Assembly (NCBI GenBank): GCA_028281495.1 | Contig: JANQJU010000051.1 | Location: forward strand, 248,001 to 312,000 | DNA from: SAR324 cluster bacterium | GTDB taxonomy: Bacteria; SAR324; NAC60-12 | DNA: 64,000 nt | Direction of reading: 5' to 3' | Shown here: positions 36,498-45,778 of the stretch, one piece after another | How positions within the stretch are numbered: position 1 is the first letter of the stretch | Layout of the letters: every line of letters starts with the position of its first letter | Position numbers and translations under genes: made by a program | The notes under the pieces: generated by a model | What the model was told of the DNA's origin: nothing | The model's database searches: none | What the model saw: the letters and a program-made list of their open reading frames with translations, nothing else

Positions 36498-37640
36498 ATG
36501 GCAAAAATAGAACTCATAACTAAAAACTTGGATAAACCATGTATAAAAATTGATAACATTGTTATTGAAGAATCTAGTGAAGACTATTTACATTTTTCAC
36601 TAGGTGAAAATTTATTGAAGAAGGTTTATTTAGAAGATTTACCCGAGAAAATTACTATACATTTAGATAGATGGGAAGGTTTGTTTGGTAGAGTATTCTT
36701 CCAAAGAAATAGCAATAAAATTCATGTCAGGTTTGTTATAAGTCTTGGTTTTACTGAATGGAATCATAAGGTTAGTCTTGGTTATTTTGTAAAACATTTT
36801 GAGAGATCTTTATTATTTAATATTGAGGCGGATCTTTCTGTTGATTATGATGCGGAATGTTATTTTTTTACAATTGAATACGAAAAATACTTTGATTACT
36901 CTTTGATGGAAGAGCTTAGAACAATTTTATTAAAAGTTGAGAAAGTATTCGACATATGTATCGATGAGTTTAGTTTTGAAGAAAGTGATAACGATATTTT
37001 GGCCGCTTTTGACATACCTGATCATTTGAGAACGACTTGTGGGCAATATTTGGTTTATTTTCAAGAATTTTTGAACGACATCGGACTTAGTGCTAAAGTA
37101 TCCATTTTGAATAAGGAATCAGCGACATTACTTTCTATAAAGCCGAATAACAAAGAAGAAGCTTTAGAGAAAATACACGATGCTCTTTCACTATACCTTG
37201 GCATAACAAATCTTTCCGATGAGAATTTAGATAAATTGAGGTCCGAAAATCAAGAATTACAAGTTGCTTTAAACAGTTTGAAATCTGAATGTTACGATTT
37301 TAAGAGGAAATTATGTCATAAAGAAACTGAAGTATTAACTTTGCAGAAAGCTAACAAAGTATACGAAAACGCTATATCTTTGATGGAAAGAAGTTTTGAT
37401 AGGTTAATAATACAAAAAGATAGAGAGATTGATCAGGTTTATCGTTCAAATAGAGCATTAATTAAAATATCCGAAGGAGTTTTATTAAGATCTTTTCGCT
37501 ATTTAGAAAGCCAAGGTAGAGTTGAAAGTGGTGAGAAATTTGTTAGAAAAACTATGAATCTAATTAAGATTAAATTCCCTTGGTTGGAGCTACATGTTGA
37601 TCTGCCTAAACAAATTTCTTTTAAAAAAGATGAGGAATGA
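36498..37640 (+). CDS. AT-rich unknown protein with C-terminal coiled coil
   Basis: I do not recognise this 380-aa protein. The first 230 residues look like alternating strands and helices with many aromatic residues. A coiled coil follows at about residues 245-310 (SENQELQVALNSLKSECYD), then a basic helical end. No TM segment, signal peptide or enzyme motif is visible. The DNA is much more AT-rich than the surroundings, suggesting recent transfer. It follows the DUF416-like gene by 60 bp and could be a second immunity, an effector or an unrelated defence gene. Confidence 0.6.
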   Translation: MAKIELITKNLDKPCIKIDNIVIEESSEDYLHFSLGENLLKKVYLEDLPEKITIHLDRWEGLFGRVFFQRNSNKIHVRFVISLGFTEWNHKVSLGYFVKHFERSLLFNIEADLSVDYDAECYFFTIEYEKYFDYSLMEELRTILLKVEKVFDICIDEFSFEESDNDILAAFDIPDHLRTTCGQYLVYFQEFLNDIGLSAKVSILNKESATLLSIKPNNKEEALEKIHDALSLYLGITNLSDENLDKLRSENQELQVALNSLKSECYDFKRKLCHKETEVLTLQKANKVYENAISLMERSFDRLIIQKDREIDQVYRSNRALIKISEGVLLRSFRYLESQGRVESGEKFVRKTMNLIKIKFPWLELHVDLPKQISFKKDEE

Positions 37641-38047
37641 CTGCCCCAATTCGCTTCTTCGAAGCTCAAGGGCACAAACTTCCCACCCAAACCCACCCTC
37701 CACTTGATTTTGTGTTGCGCCATCCCTGGCTCCACGCGCAAAAATGCGTCCTGCATTTTTGCTTCATATTTATTCCTCGTTGCCTCGGTCGGCCTCGCTT
37801 CGCTGGCCTTTCCTCGTCTCACTGCGGCTTCACGGGCCTCGTGCCCTCCCAAGCCCTGTCCGCCCTGCTCCAGCGCGCTCCCCGCTTCCGCTTCACAGTT
37901 AGTTACTGGTGTCACTTTGCTGGGTTAATTTCAATTCTCCGTCACACGTTTATTCTTTGGCGGCCACTTCGTATCAATCCACTTTATGCTTATATCGGTA
38001 ATCGGCATCGGAAGATCTTGGTCTCCGTTATCAACTAAAGAAAAAAT

Positions 38048-38069
38048 GGGTGGGGCACCCACCCTTTTT
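38048..38069 (+). terminator. Intrinsic terminator, possibly bidirectional
   Basis: GGGTGGG-gca-CCCACCC followed by TTTTT, and preceded by AAAAAA so that it also reads as a terminator on the other strand. It lies within the GC-rich structured block between the unknown AT-rich gene and the mobile element. Confidence 0.75.
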
Positions 38070-38579
38070 CTCTTATTGGTTGGTTGGGTCTTTTGGCAAC
38101 CAGAGGCCAAGGTTGACCAATGTCTTCGGTGTGGCCACCGTTTTTGGTGTGGGCGAAGCCACACAACCATTATGCTTTGGCGTGTGCCAACACCGCCAAA
38201 CCCCAAACAACAGCAGGGCACAACGAAACGATTCTTGCCGAAGTATCACCCACGGCATGCCGTGGAGCACGCCGAGCCGACGAATGACCGTTCAAACGTT
38301 TTTCCCTCATTAGGCGAAGTGGTCAAGGTCCGTTGCTGCGTGGCCTTGGGGGGAGCGCCCAAGGCCGAACGGCGTGCCGGGATGGGTGCACACGGATGTG
38401 CTTTGGCCGCAGTGTAGACGAGGAAAGGCCAGCGATAGCGAGGCCGACCGAGACAACGAGGAAAAATATGAAGCCAAAAAACACGACGTTTTTTGGCGCG
38501 TGAGGGGAGGGATACCCGAACACCTTATGGGGCATGGGGACGGAAGGGGGCGGGTTCGGGCCGATTAACATATTTAATA

Positions 38580-38616
38580 GTGGCCAACGGCCACACCTTG
38601 AGAGCACCAAAGGTGC
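38580..38616. other. Paired hairpins at left end of mobile element copy 1
   Basis: Two neighbouring stems: GTGGCC-aac-GGCCAC (38580-38594) and GCACC-aaa-GGTGC (38604-38616), joined by ACCTTGAGA. The same arrangement with changed stem bases lies at 48318-48354, in both cases just beyond the 3' end of an XRE regulator gene. They could be a terminator-like structure for that gene or a feature of the element end. Confidence 0.65.
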
Positions 38617-38650
38617 GACATAATAGCAATGACATTTGAGTGAACTCGAA

Positions 38651-39046
38651 TCAACCTTTGTCTAAGGTTTCAAGATCGACATGTTTAAGTAATTTTTGAC
38701 GCTGGATGAAGGAGTTTAGCAATTCAACAATGGTACGTTGTTGATCTTCAGGTAAATGCCGTACTTGACTAAAACATCTTTCCAACTCTTCGTTGGGAGT
38801 TTGAAGCTCGGCCTTTATTAATTCTTCCCCCATCAATAGATAATCCACACTCACTCCTAGCCGTCGTGACAATTGTGCCAAGGTTTCCAAAGGTGGGTGT
38901 GTCATACCTCGTTCGTATTTTGAGATACGCTGTTTGTCGATTCCAAGTTCTGTAGCAAGTTCAATTTGTGAAAGGTCGCAACGACGACGTAGTTTTCTTA
39001 GCCGTTCTGGGAAATCTGAAATTAGCTTTTCTGTTGATGAATCCAT
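38651..39046 (-). CDS. XRE-family transcriptional regulator (element copy 1)
   Basis: A 131-aa repressor-like protein. The HTH at about residues 13-60 is textbook: DLSQIELATELGIDKQRISKYERG, split as helix-turn-helix, then LETLAQLSRRLGVSVDYLL. The C-terminal tail is helical and probably a dimer surface. TAGGAG lies 5 bases before the ATG at 39046. It is divergent from the primase operon, the usual place for a repressor, and two direct repeats lie in the gap. It is not closely similar to the regulator of copy 2. Confidence 0.88.
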   Translation of the reverse strand: MDSSTEKLISDFPERLRKLRRRCDLSQIELATELGIDKQRISKYERGMTHPPLETLAQLSRRLGVSVDYLLMGEELIKAELQTPNEELERCFSQVRHLPEDQQRTIVELLNSFIQRQKLLKHVDLETLDKG

Positions 39047-39144
39047 ATCCACTCCTAAATGATAGCTAAGAAACAAACCTAGTCTGTGGAAGAGCTAACT
39101 TCCAAGATTTATTACCTATCAAATTGGGGATATATTGCCTCAAT

Positions 39145-39207
39145 GTGTCTTATTTTGATTTTTGATGATTTTATCAAGATATTTATGTTGATAGTGTCTT
39201 ATTTTGA
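39145..39207. promoter_or_regulatory. Direct-repeat operator candidate
   Basis: The 14-mer GTGTCTTATTTTGA occurs at 39145-39158 and again at 39194-39207, 49 bp apart, between the divergent XRE regulator and the primase operon. Such a pair is typical of binding sites for an autoregulating repressor. No equivalent was seen upstream of copy 2, which encodes a different regulator. Confidence 0.55.
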
Positions 39208-39256
39208 GTTACATTATCAAATAAAGATTCATTCTGTTAATTGATTGGAGACAATT

Positions 39257-39568
39257 ATGGAGAGATTAGAAACACATGATGTTTTTAGAGGAGCCTATTT
39301 GCTCCTCAATGGAGCCAAGCTTTGTGGCTCAAGGTGGGCAAACTCATCCAAGCTCTTGTTCCTATTCGAAGGCGAAAACCTCGAAGAATTGGACATGGCC
39401 TATCGGTGTGGGAATGCCTCCGTTAACCCTCAACAACTCAGAGATCCTCTGAACTTGTTGAGAGATGTCATTCATCAATCGAAAAGAGAAAGGACCCAAC
39501 ATGGGACATCTTCCAAAAGAGGAGGTTCAACGAATCAAGGAAAGCATCGATCTGGTGCAACTCGTTGA
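39257..39568 (+). CDS. Small element protein upstream of the primase
   Basis: A 103-aa protein of unknown function (MERLETHDVFRGAYLLLNGA), starting at an ATG with GGAGA upstream. The same gene in copy 2 ends 16 codons earlier at an in-frame stop, so the C-terminal extension here, which overlaps the primase start region, is probably not important. It has the feel of a small control or accessory protein of the element. No known domain was recognised. Confidence 0.65.
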   Translation: MERLETHDVFRGAYLLLNGAKLCGSRWANSSKLLFLFEGENLEELDMAYRCGNASVNPQQLRDPLNLLRDVIHQSKRERTQHGTSSKRGGSTNQGKHRSGATR

Positions 39569-42254
39569 ATCCAGAGGTGTGGGGCTGAAAAAGCAAGGCT
39601 CCGATTTTGTAGGCTTGTGTCCGTTCCACGAAGAAAAAACACCGTCATTTTTCGTGAATCCTGACAAGAACTTGTTTCACTGTTTTGGGTGCGGAGCTGG
39701 CGGGGGTTGCTTCACCTTCATCATGAAGCACGAGAATAAGGACTTCCGCGCAACTTTGGCGAGTCTCGGCGGAAGTCCTTTAGTAGGCACTTCGGAGAGT
39801 AAACCGAAGCCTGAAAAATCTATCACTCACCCCTTTGATCCGTCGAGTGAAAAGTTGGTGGGACAGGTCTTGGAATTCTACAACAAGACCTTGCACAACA
39901 CTCCTTCGGCTCAAGCATATTTGCAAAGCCGTGGCATCGATAACCCTGAAGTGATCAATCATTTTAACATCGGTTTTACCAATCGATCCTTGCAAGGACT
40001 CATTGGCCGTGCTCCCAAAACTGGCAAAGACGAAAAGCGGGAACAGTTGAAACAATGCGGCATCTTGACTGCCAAGAACCGTGAGTTCTTTGATGGTTGT
40101 TTAACCTTCCCCGTTTACCAACTCGATGGAACGCTCGGAACGGTTTACGGTCGCCGGACCAGCAAACCTCATGTCAAAATCAAACCTCATCTTTACTTGC
40201 CGGGTGCTCACCGGGGGGTATTCAATTACCCAGCACTGGAAACAGGTCAACCCATCATTATTTGTGAAAGCATCTTGGATGCTCTCACTTTGTGGTGTGC
40301 TGACATTCGCAACGTCACATCCTCCTTTGGCTGTCACGGATTCACCAATGACATGCAGTGGGGTTTCAAGTTGCGGGAAGTCAAGGAAGTATGGATTGCC
40401 TATGATGGCGACCATGCCGGGGACAACGCAGCACACCAACTGGCCGGACGGTTGGCAGAAATCGGGATCACCGTTTATCGAGTACCAGTTCCCAAAGGCG
40501 AGGATATCAACAGCTATGCACTCGGGTTCGAAGATCGCAAAGCCGCTTTTGATTCCTTGATGAAGGATTTGTTGCCTTACCAACCCAAGATTGCTGCTAG
40601 TTCGGTGACACCTGTGGAGGCCAAACCTCCAACTAAACCCCAAGCAGAATCCAACCAAACTGAGGAACCCCAAGCTGTTCCACACCAATGGGATGGCAAG
40701 GAACTCAAGCTAGCCTTTGAGGATCGTAAATATGTGGTTTACTCCGTCAATACCATCAAATCCTTTGCTTCCATGAAGGTGCAAATCCGCATTACTCGCA
40801 ACAAGCTCTTCTATTGGGATTCCGTCGATTTGTCGGACAATCGCAAACGGCAACAATTCATTGCTGCCGCAGCCTCCGACCTGCATGTGCCAGCCGATGT
40901 CATCAAGCGCGAGATGGGCAATATCTTTTTGGCTGTGGAACCCATTGTTCAAAAGGCAATGGAAGCGGCTAATCCCGAAAAGAAGGCCGACGAAGTGGAG
41001 CCGATGACCGAGGCGGAATATCAAGAAGCTTTGGCCTTCCTCAAATCCCCCAACCTCACCGAAGCCTTGTTGCAGGACTTCCAGACTATTGGCTTGGAAG
41101 GCGAAGACACCAACAAACTCATTGGCTACTTGGCAGGGACTTCAAGGCTTCTGGATGATCCGTTGGCATTGATCATTCAAAGCTCCTCGTCTGCCGGAAA
41201 GACTGCCTTGATGGATGCCATCTTGGATTTGATGCCAACCGAGCAAAAGGAACGATGGTCCATGATGACCTCAGCCTCCTTGTTTTATGTAGGGCGGGAG
41301 GAATTGTGCAACAAGGTGTTGGCCATCGCGGAGGATGAAGGAATGCAGAATGCTCAGTACTCGTTGAAACTGTTCCAGTCCGACAAGATGCTCAAACTGA
41401 TTACCATCGCCAAAGATCCCCACTCCAATGAGTTGAGATCCCAAATCAGAGAAGTGTTGGGACCCGTTTGTATCATCCTCACCACCACCGAACATGAGTT
41501 GGATGCCGAGTTGGAAAACCGTTGTTTGATCCTGAGTGTGGACGAAGACAAAGCCCAAACCTCCTTGGTCCACACTGCCCAACGTCGTGCCAGATCCTTG
41601 GAGGGCAAGCACATCAAGCGGATGGCTCAGCGAGTGAAACGCAAGCACCACAATGCCCAGCGACTGCTCAAACCGGTGGAGATCTACAACCCCTATGTGA
41701 AACAACTGACCTTCAACACGGAGTATTTGCGATCCCGACGGGACAATGTGAAGTACTTGTGCTTGATCGATGCAATCACCTTCTTGCACCAGTATCAGCG
41801 GCACCATGTGACCATCGAATTTGATGGGGAGAAGGTGGAGCATGTGGAAACGAGTGTGGAAGACATTCGTTTAGCCAACCGTTTGTTGTCAGAGGTGTTG
41901 GGGCAAAGTGTTGCTGAACTGAGCGCACCAACGATGCGGTTGCTAAAACTGATCTACCAAATGGTGATGGAGACAGCGGAAGCTCACAACAAGGAACCAG
42001 GGGAAATCCAGTTCACTCGCCGTCATGTGAGGGAGTACACCAAATGGAAGGACTCACGATTGAAGGATCACATGATGAAGTTGACTGAACTGGAATACCT
42101 CACTCTCCTTCAAGGAAGCCGTGGGCATGTGATGGTTTACGAACTGGCATGGCATGGCGATGAATCAGCCACCCACTACCTACCGGGATTGGTCGATCCT
42201 GATTCCTTGAGCAAAGAGGAAGTCGATCCCGCAAAAGTCAAATTTGTGGCTTGA
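39501..42254 (+). CDS. CHC2/Toprim primase fused to an ATPase (helicase-like) domain
   Basis: A 917-aa replication protein. The N-terminal DnaG-type zinc finger has C near residue 39 (GLCPFHEEKTPSF) and CFGCGAGG. A Toprim domain carries CESILDA (Glu near 254) and AYDGDHAGDN (Asp pair near 300). The middle has a P-loop variant SSSSAGKTAL near residue 562, with a Walker B-like VLAIAEDEG. A C-terminal DNA-binding-type region follows. This resembles primase-helicase initiators of phages, satellites and plasmids. The ATG at 39501 has AAAGGA 7 bases upstream and matches copy 2; the longer frame to 39465 is less likely. Confidence 0.85.
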   Translation: MGHLPKEEVQRIKESIDLVQLVESRGVGLKKQGSDFVGLCPFHEEKTPSFFVNPDKNLFHCFGCGAGGGCFTFIMKHENKDFRATLASLGGSPLVGTSESKPKPEKSITHPFDPSSEKLVGQVLEFYNKTLHNTPSAQAYLQSRGIDNPEVINHFNIGFTNRSLQGLIGRAPKTGKDEKREQLKQCGILTAKNREFFDGCLTFPVYQLDGTLGTVYGRRTSKPHVKIKPHLYLPGAHRGVFNYPALETGQPIIICESILDALTLWCADIRNVTSSFGCHGFTNDMQWGFKLREVKEVWIAYDGDHAGDNAAHQLAGRLAEIGITVYRVPVPKGEDINSYALGFEDRKAAFDSLMKDLLPYQPKIAASSVTPVEAKPPTKPQAESNQTEEPQAVPHQWDGKELKLAFEDRKYVVYSVNTIKSFASMKVQIRITRNKLFYWDSVDLSDNRKRQQFIAAAASDLHVPADVIKREMGNIFLAVEPIVQKAMEAANPEKKADEVEPMTEAEYQEALAFLKSPNLTEALLQDFQTIGLEGEDTNKLIGYLAGTSRLLDDPLALIIQSSSSAGKTALMDAILDLMPTEQKERWSMMTSASLFYVGREELCNKVLAIAEDEGMQNAQYSLKLFQSDKMLKLITIAKDPHSNELRSQIREVLGPVCIILTTTEHELDAELENRCLILSVDEDKAQTSLVHTAQRRARSLEGKHIKRMAQRVKRKHHNAQRLLKPVEIYNPYVKQLTFNTEYLRSRRDNVKYLCLIDAITFLHQYQRHHVTIEFDGEKVEHVETSVEDIRLANRLLSEVLGQSVAELSAPTMRLLKLIYQMVMETAEAHNKEPGEIQFTRRHVREYTKWKDSRLKDHMMKLTELEYLTLLQGSRGHVMVYELAWHGDESATHYLPGLVDPDSLSKEEVDPAKVKFVA

Positions 42255-42501
42255 AAAGACAGGCTTGAAAACTTGTAAGCCGGTCCAGGTCAGGCCCAAG
42301 CCGGGTTAAAGCCAGATCCAAGTCAGATTTTCAAACCCACCTCCAGGCTAGACAATATAAGGGCTAGCGGAGATGACACTTTCAAGATTCACCAGAAGAG
42401 CCAATGGGGCAAAAAAACGGTTAAGAAATCATCGAGATCCTTGACCGAGATCTTGCCCCCAACCTTTGATCGAAGCCCACCCTTTTCAACAGGAAATGAA
42501 G

Positions 42502-43458
42502 ATGAGTAAACCACCCCAAACGGTCGAACAGCTTTGCAATCAACGATTGGATTGGTTGAAAGATCGGAACTATTCGGAAGGCACTTTGGAGCGTGAAGCT
42601 ATCGCGTTCAAGAAGTTCGCTGAATGGTGCCAGTTGCGGGGAGTGAGTTCCCCACAAGAAATGAATCCGGCTTTGGTGAAGAACTTCCAGAGCTGGTCCC
42701 GTCACCAGTGTTCACCCACTGGCCAGCCTTGGAGCATATCTTACCAACACCTCATTTTAGGTGCTTTGGCTCGGTGTCTTACCTGGGCGCACAAACAAGG
42801 ATTCTTGTTGTCTGATCCATCCAGCGGGTTGGAAATGCCACGATTGCCAAAACCGTTGCCTCAACAGGTTTTGACGGTGGATGAATTGGAAGCCTTAATG
42901 CTAACCCCCAATCTGGAAACGGCAGTGGGATTGCGGGATCGCGCCTTTTTGGAAGTGGCTTATGCGACTGCCGGAAGGCGGCAAGAGCTTCTGAATTTGA
43001 AGCCAGAAGATCTGGACCCCCATCAACGAATCATGTGGATCAGAATGGGCAAGCAAGCTCGGGATCGTGTGGTTCCCATTTCCGAACGGGCGTTGGGTTG
43101 GGTTCGTAAATACGAACTGGAAGCCCGTGAGAAATGGGCCACAAGGAATCCTCAATGTGAATACTTGTTTATGACTCAGAAGGCATCCCGATGGAGCAAA
43201 AGCGGATGTAGCGATATCATTGGCAAGTACTTCACTAAAGCGTTTCCAGAGCGAGATGGGGGTAGTATCCACTTGGTTCGCCACTCGGTTGCCACGATGC
43301 TTTTGCAGAACGGAATGAACCTGAAAACGTTGCAAGAGTTGCTGGGCCACACCCAGCTTTCAACAACCCAACGTTACCTCCATTTGTCGATCAACGATCT
43401 TCAAAGTCAATATCACCACTATCACCCCTCGGCTCAGGATTGGGCCAATCATTCTTAA
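42502..43458 (+). CDS. Tyrosine recombinase/integrase of the mobile element
   Basis: A 318-aa site-specific recombinase. The N-terminal SAM-like DNA-binding domain (residues about 10-105) is followed by the catalytic domain: first Arg in ATAGRRQELLNL near residue 157, HLVRHSVATMLL (H-x-x-R) near 257, then LGHTQLSTTQRYLH with the second His and the nucleophile Tyr. All core residues are present, so it should be active. AGGA lies 7 bases before the chosen ATG. This gene is deleted in copy 2. It most likely integrates and excises the element. Confidence 0.92.
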   Translation: MSKPPQTVEQLCNQRLDWLKDRNYSEGTLEREAIAFKKFAEWCQLRGVSSPQEMNPALVKNFQSWSRHQCSPTGQPWSISYQHLILGALARCLTWAHKQGFLLSDPSSGLEMPRLPKPLPQQVLTVDELEALMLTPNLETAVGLRDRAFLEVAYATAGRRQELLNLKPEDLDPHQRIMWIRMGKQARDRVVPISERALGWVRKYELEAREKWATRNPQCEYLFMTQKASRWSKSGCSDIIGKYFTKAFPERDGGSIHLVRHSVATMLLQNGMNLKTLQELLGHTQLSTTQRYLHLSINDLQSQYHHYHPSAQDWANHS

Positions 43459-43479
43459 CCCAAAACAACAGAGGTCATC

Positions 43480-43779
43480 ATGATGTCCATTCAATATTAC
43501 CCTCAGAGTGAAAATATGAATCCAGTTACCCAATTGGCCTATGCCACGGATGACATGGCCAAGCTCCATAACCTCATTGCCTTTTTAGTGGAGGTATCCC
43601 CATTGCTAGCCGATCCTGAAGAGATGGGTGAATGTGCCATTGATGGCTATCGGCAAACCGTTGAGACCTGCCGCCAATATGCGGCTTGTATTGGTGAGGA
43701 ACTCAACCAATTACATGAGCAAATGAAAGCCCAAGAAGAAGCTGAAACCGAAACCCGGCCCAAGCTTCATGCAGTTTAA
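43480..43779 (+). CDS. Small acidic element protein
   Basis: A 99-aa acidic, helical protein (LIAFLVEVSPLLADPEEMGE, then a charged coil). GAGG lies just before the ATG, and an ATG-ATG doublet leaves two possible starts. Its 3' two thirds are kept in copy 2 at about 50240-50451 with mainly synonymous differences, evidence that it is a real protein. Function unknown. Confidence 0.7.
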   Translation: MMSIQYYPQSENMNPVTQLAYATDDMAKLHNLIAFLVEVSPLLADPEEMGECAIDGYRQTVETCRQYAACIGEELNQLHEQMKAQEEAETETRPKLHAV

Positions 43780-43852
43780 ATCACCTCATTCTTCCAACTT
43801 GGCCAGTCTTTTGAGGCTGGTCAAATTGATCACTTCAATCCAAGAGGTCCCC

Positions 43853-44200
43853 ATGTATATTGTGTTTGAAGCACCGCCACCTCCTTTGCCCTTGCATCTC
43901 TGGAACCCCAGTCATGAAACGATTGTTAATCTTCCCGGTCCGGATATCTTTGTGATTCTCTATGAACACCGGACCAAAAAGAACATTGTTCCGGTATCAG
44001 AACTGATCCTGAAAACGTTCATGTCTCAGCGTTGTGCAGATGATTTGAAGATGCACTTTATAGAGGAAGTGTTGGACCATTTGCCCCGCTGCGATACAGC
44101 CATCTACAAGCCTGAGTTTTATGCTTGGTTGGAGACACGGAGCACCTTGCCAGAGATCCTTCAACACCTCTATGGTCGTCCTGATGCCTTCCATTATTGA
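43853..44200 (+). CDS. Conserved small element protein (115 aa)
   Basis: A 115-aa protein with a proline-rich start (FEAPPPPLPLHLW) and a charged body ending EILQHLYGRPDAFHY. AGAGG precedes the ATG at 43853. A full-length second copy lies at 50527-50874 with only a handful of amino acid changes against many silent ones, so selection has kept it. It is the last conserved gene of the element. I do not recognise the family. Confidence 0.75.
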   Translation: MYIVFEAPPPPLPLHLWNPSHETIVNLPGPDIFVILYEHRTKKNIVPVSELILKTFMSQRCADDLKMHFIEEVLDHLPRCDTAIYKPEFYAWLETRSTLPEILQHLYGRPDAFHY

Positions 44201-44220
44201 TCGTTGATGTTCCTTCATCC

Positions 44221-44282
44221 TGCTGGCCCTAGTTGCCAGCACCAACCTGCCGACCTGTGAAGCCTTGAACTCATAAGGCTTC
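44221..44282 (+). terminator. Double hairpin closing the element operon (copy 1)
   Basis: TGCTGGC-cctagtt-GCCAGCA at 44221-44241 and GAAGCCTT-gaactcat-AAGGCTTC at 44259-44282, the second followed by a T/C-rich tract with a run of Ts. Both stems recur behind the same gene in copy 2 (50890-50953). Probably the transcription end of the element. Confidence 0.6.
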
Positions 44283-44626
44283 AATCTATCTCCTTTCCCT
44301 TTTTTCCTTAGCCGCCAAAGTAGATCTTCCGGTTTGCGAAGGCTCCAACCAATCAGACACTGCACGAGGCAATCCACCTGTTAGCTGCTAAAGGGATTTT
44401 TCTTATCGCGATTTCCTATACCAATTCACGATTTTTAGAGTTATGAGATGGAAGCCAGTAGGTAATATCAATTTAATAAGAAAATTCCCTAGTTTTTGTC
44501 ATAGGCAAAAAGCTAATTCACGAGTTCTCAAGCCTAAAACGAACCTAATCAGTAAATTACCAATCTCGTTTTCTCTCTGAAATAAAGGTGAGATAGCAAT
44601 TTGATAGATTTGAGCAATGAGGCCAT

Positions 44627-45778
44627 ATGGAAGAAATGAAGAATCTCTATTTTGGTGCGGTTTACTTCTTTGAAACAACTGCACACCCTGAAGAAGTTTT
44701 TGAAAGACTTGCCAAGGAGCAAACGACTACAGGATACAATACACTAAAACGAGAGTATGCAGGGCTAAAAGATTTTCAAGCAGTAATAGAGGAATTAAAT
44801 TTTACTATTAACGGTAGTGTTTACAAAGGAAAGGTCATTGTTAATTTTCCGACAATTAATTTGAATACAAATGGGAATCTATTTGAAGATATTCTTTGTT
44901 TTTCGATAGGAGAATCGAAGCATATCTTCAATATTTTGAAGCTTACTTTAGTCGATATTATTCTTCCCGATGAAATTGAAGATAGATTTGATGGCCCTAA
45001 ATACGGGGTAGAAGGGATACGCAAAAAGCTTGGTGTTCAAAGCCGCCCACTATTGCTAGGTCCAATGAGGCCCGAAGTTGGATTCTCTCCAAAAGAATAT
45101 TCCGAGATTGCATTTGAAGCATTTGCTGGTGGGTTCGATCTTATTAAAGACGATGAACTCTTATGCTCACCAAGTTATTGCCCGATTTTTGATCGTGCAA
45201 AACTCTGTGCAACAGCAGCCCGAAAAGCCGAAGATAAAACTGGTGAAAGAAAGATGTATTTTTTGAACATCGGAAGTGATCTATCACAAATCAACTATTT
45301 TATTGATATAGGGGTTAAAAACAATGTTGATGGATTTATGATTCATCCTCGTTTAAACCCATCGATTATTAATTTTACAAGAGAAAGAACGAACTTACCG
45401 CTTATTATACATTACGAACTACTACCTAGTATCACACATGGGATACAAAACGGAATAAACCTATCACTGTTAATCAAGGTTTATAGATTATCTGGAGGTG
45501 ATATAATTTCGTTTCCAAGACCAAATGAGAGATTTGATATAGACACAGAAGAATATGAAGAGTGTTTAAGAAAGTGTGTTGAAAAATATTATAGAACTCA
45601 AGCATCTTTCCCTATGCCAACTGGAGGAAATACTGCACGAAATATAAATGAATGCAGACATATCTTGGATTCAAATGATTACATCTTTGTCACTGGCAGT
45701 GCACTTTTTGAAGATCAAAAAGGAATTTTTGATAGTGCAAAAGCAATTAGAGGATTGTTAAATGGAGAAGGCAAATGA
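44627..45778 (+). CDS. Divergent RuBisCO-like protein (form IV type)
   Basis: A 383-aa member of the RuBisCO large-subunit superfamily. The N-terminal domain ends with FDGPKYGVEGIRKKLGV. The barrel begins RPLLLGPMRPEVGFS and has GGFDLIKDDE with Lys174, Asp176 and Glu177, matching the carbamylated Lys201 and metal ligands Asp203/Glu204 of RuBisCO. The catalytic Lys175 position is Arg148; the spacing of 26 to Lys174 is exactly kept. Further barrel marks are LIIHYELLPSI (His294 equivalent), KVYRLSGGD and PTGGN. Carboxylase activity is therefore not expected; an enolase- or isomerase-like reaction is possible. The DNA is AT-rich and the stop overlaps the next start (ATGA). Confidence 0.88.
   Translation: MEEMKNLYFGAVYFFETTAHPEEVFERLAKEQTTTGYNTLKREYAGLKDFQAVIEELNFTINGSVYKGKVIVNFPTINLNTNGNLFEDILCFSIGESKHIFNILKLTLVDIILPDEIEDRFDGPKYGVEGIRKKLGVQSRPLLLGPMRPEVGFSPKEYSEIAFEAFAGGFDLIKDDELLCSPSYCPIFDRAKLCATAARKAEDKTGERKMYFLNIGSDLSQINYFIDIGVKNNVDGFMIHPRLNPSIINFTRERTNLPLIIHYELLPSITHGIQNGINLSLLIKVYRLSGGDIISFPRPNERFDIDTEEYEECLRKCVEKYYRTQASFPMPTGGNTARNINECRHILDSNDYIFVTGSALFEDQKGIFDSAKAIRGLLNGEGK

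Larger units (their letters stand above)
37641..38640. repeat. GC-rich structured repeat block 1
   Basis: About 1 kb without a credible gene, sharply more GC-rich than the gene before it. It contains many strong hairpins. One 10-bp stem is at 37738-37762 (GCAAAAATGC-GTCCT-GCATTTTTGC); its relative is inverted at 38473-38497 (GCCAAAAAAC / GTTTTTTGGC). Sequence around the two copies (a CCTCGTTG.CTCGGTCGGCC stretch) is also shared in inverted orientation. Another stem is at 38342-38366 (GGCCTTGGG / CCCAAGGCC). Related blocks lie near 48.1 and 52.5 kb. Open frames here run through hairpins and are rejected as genes. Confidence 0.75.
38580..44350 (+). mobile_element. Primase/tyrosine-recombinase mobile element, copy 1 (apparently intact)
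   Basis: A compact module: XRE regulator (minus), small gene, primase-ATPase, tyrosine recombinase and two small genes (plus). Copy 2 at 48318-51023 has the same order in the same orientation, with near-identical DNA where present. The ends given here are the limits of homology between the copies, not proven att sites. There are no capsid, packaging or conjugation genes, so it looks like a plasmid- or satellite-like integrative element with its own replication initiator. Confidence 0.7.

Noticed and set aside
37637..38417. Open frames of 133 and 143 codons in structured block 1
   Set aside because: They cross strong hairpins, have biased composition and are not kept in the related blocks, so they are by-products of GC-rich structured DNA.
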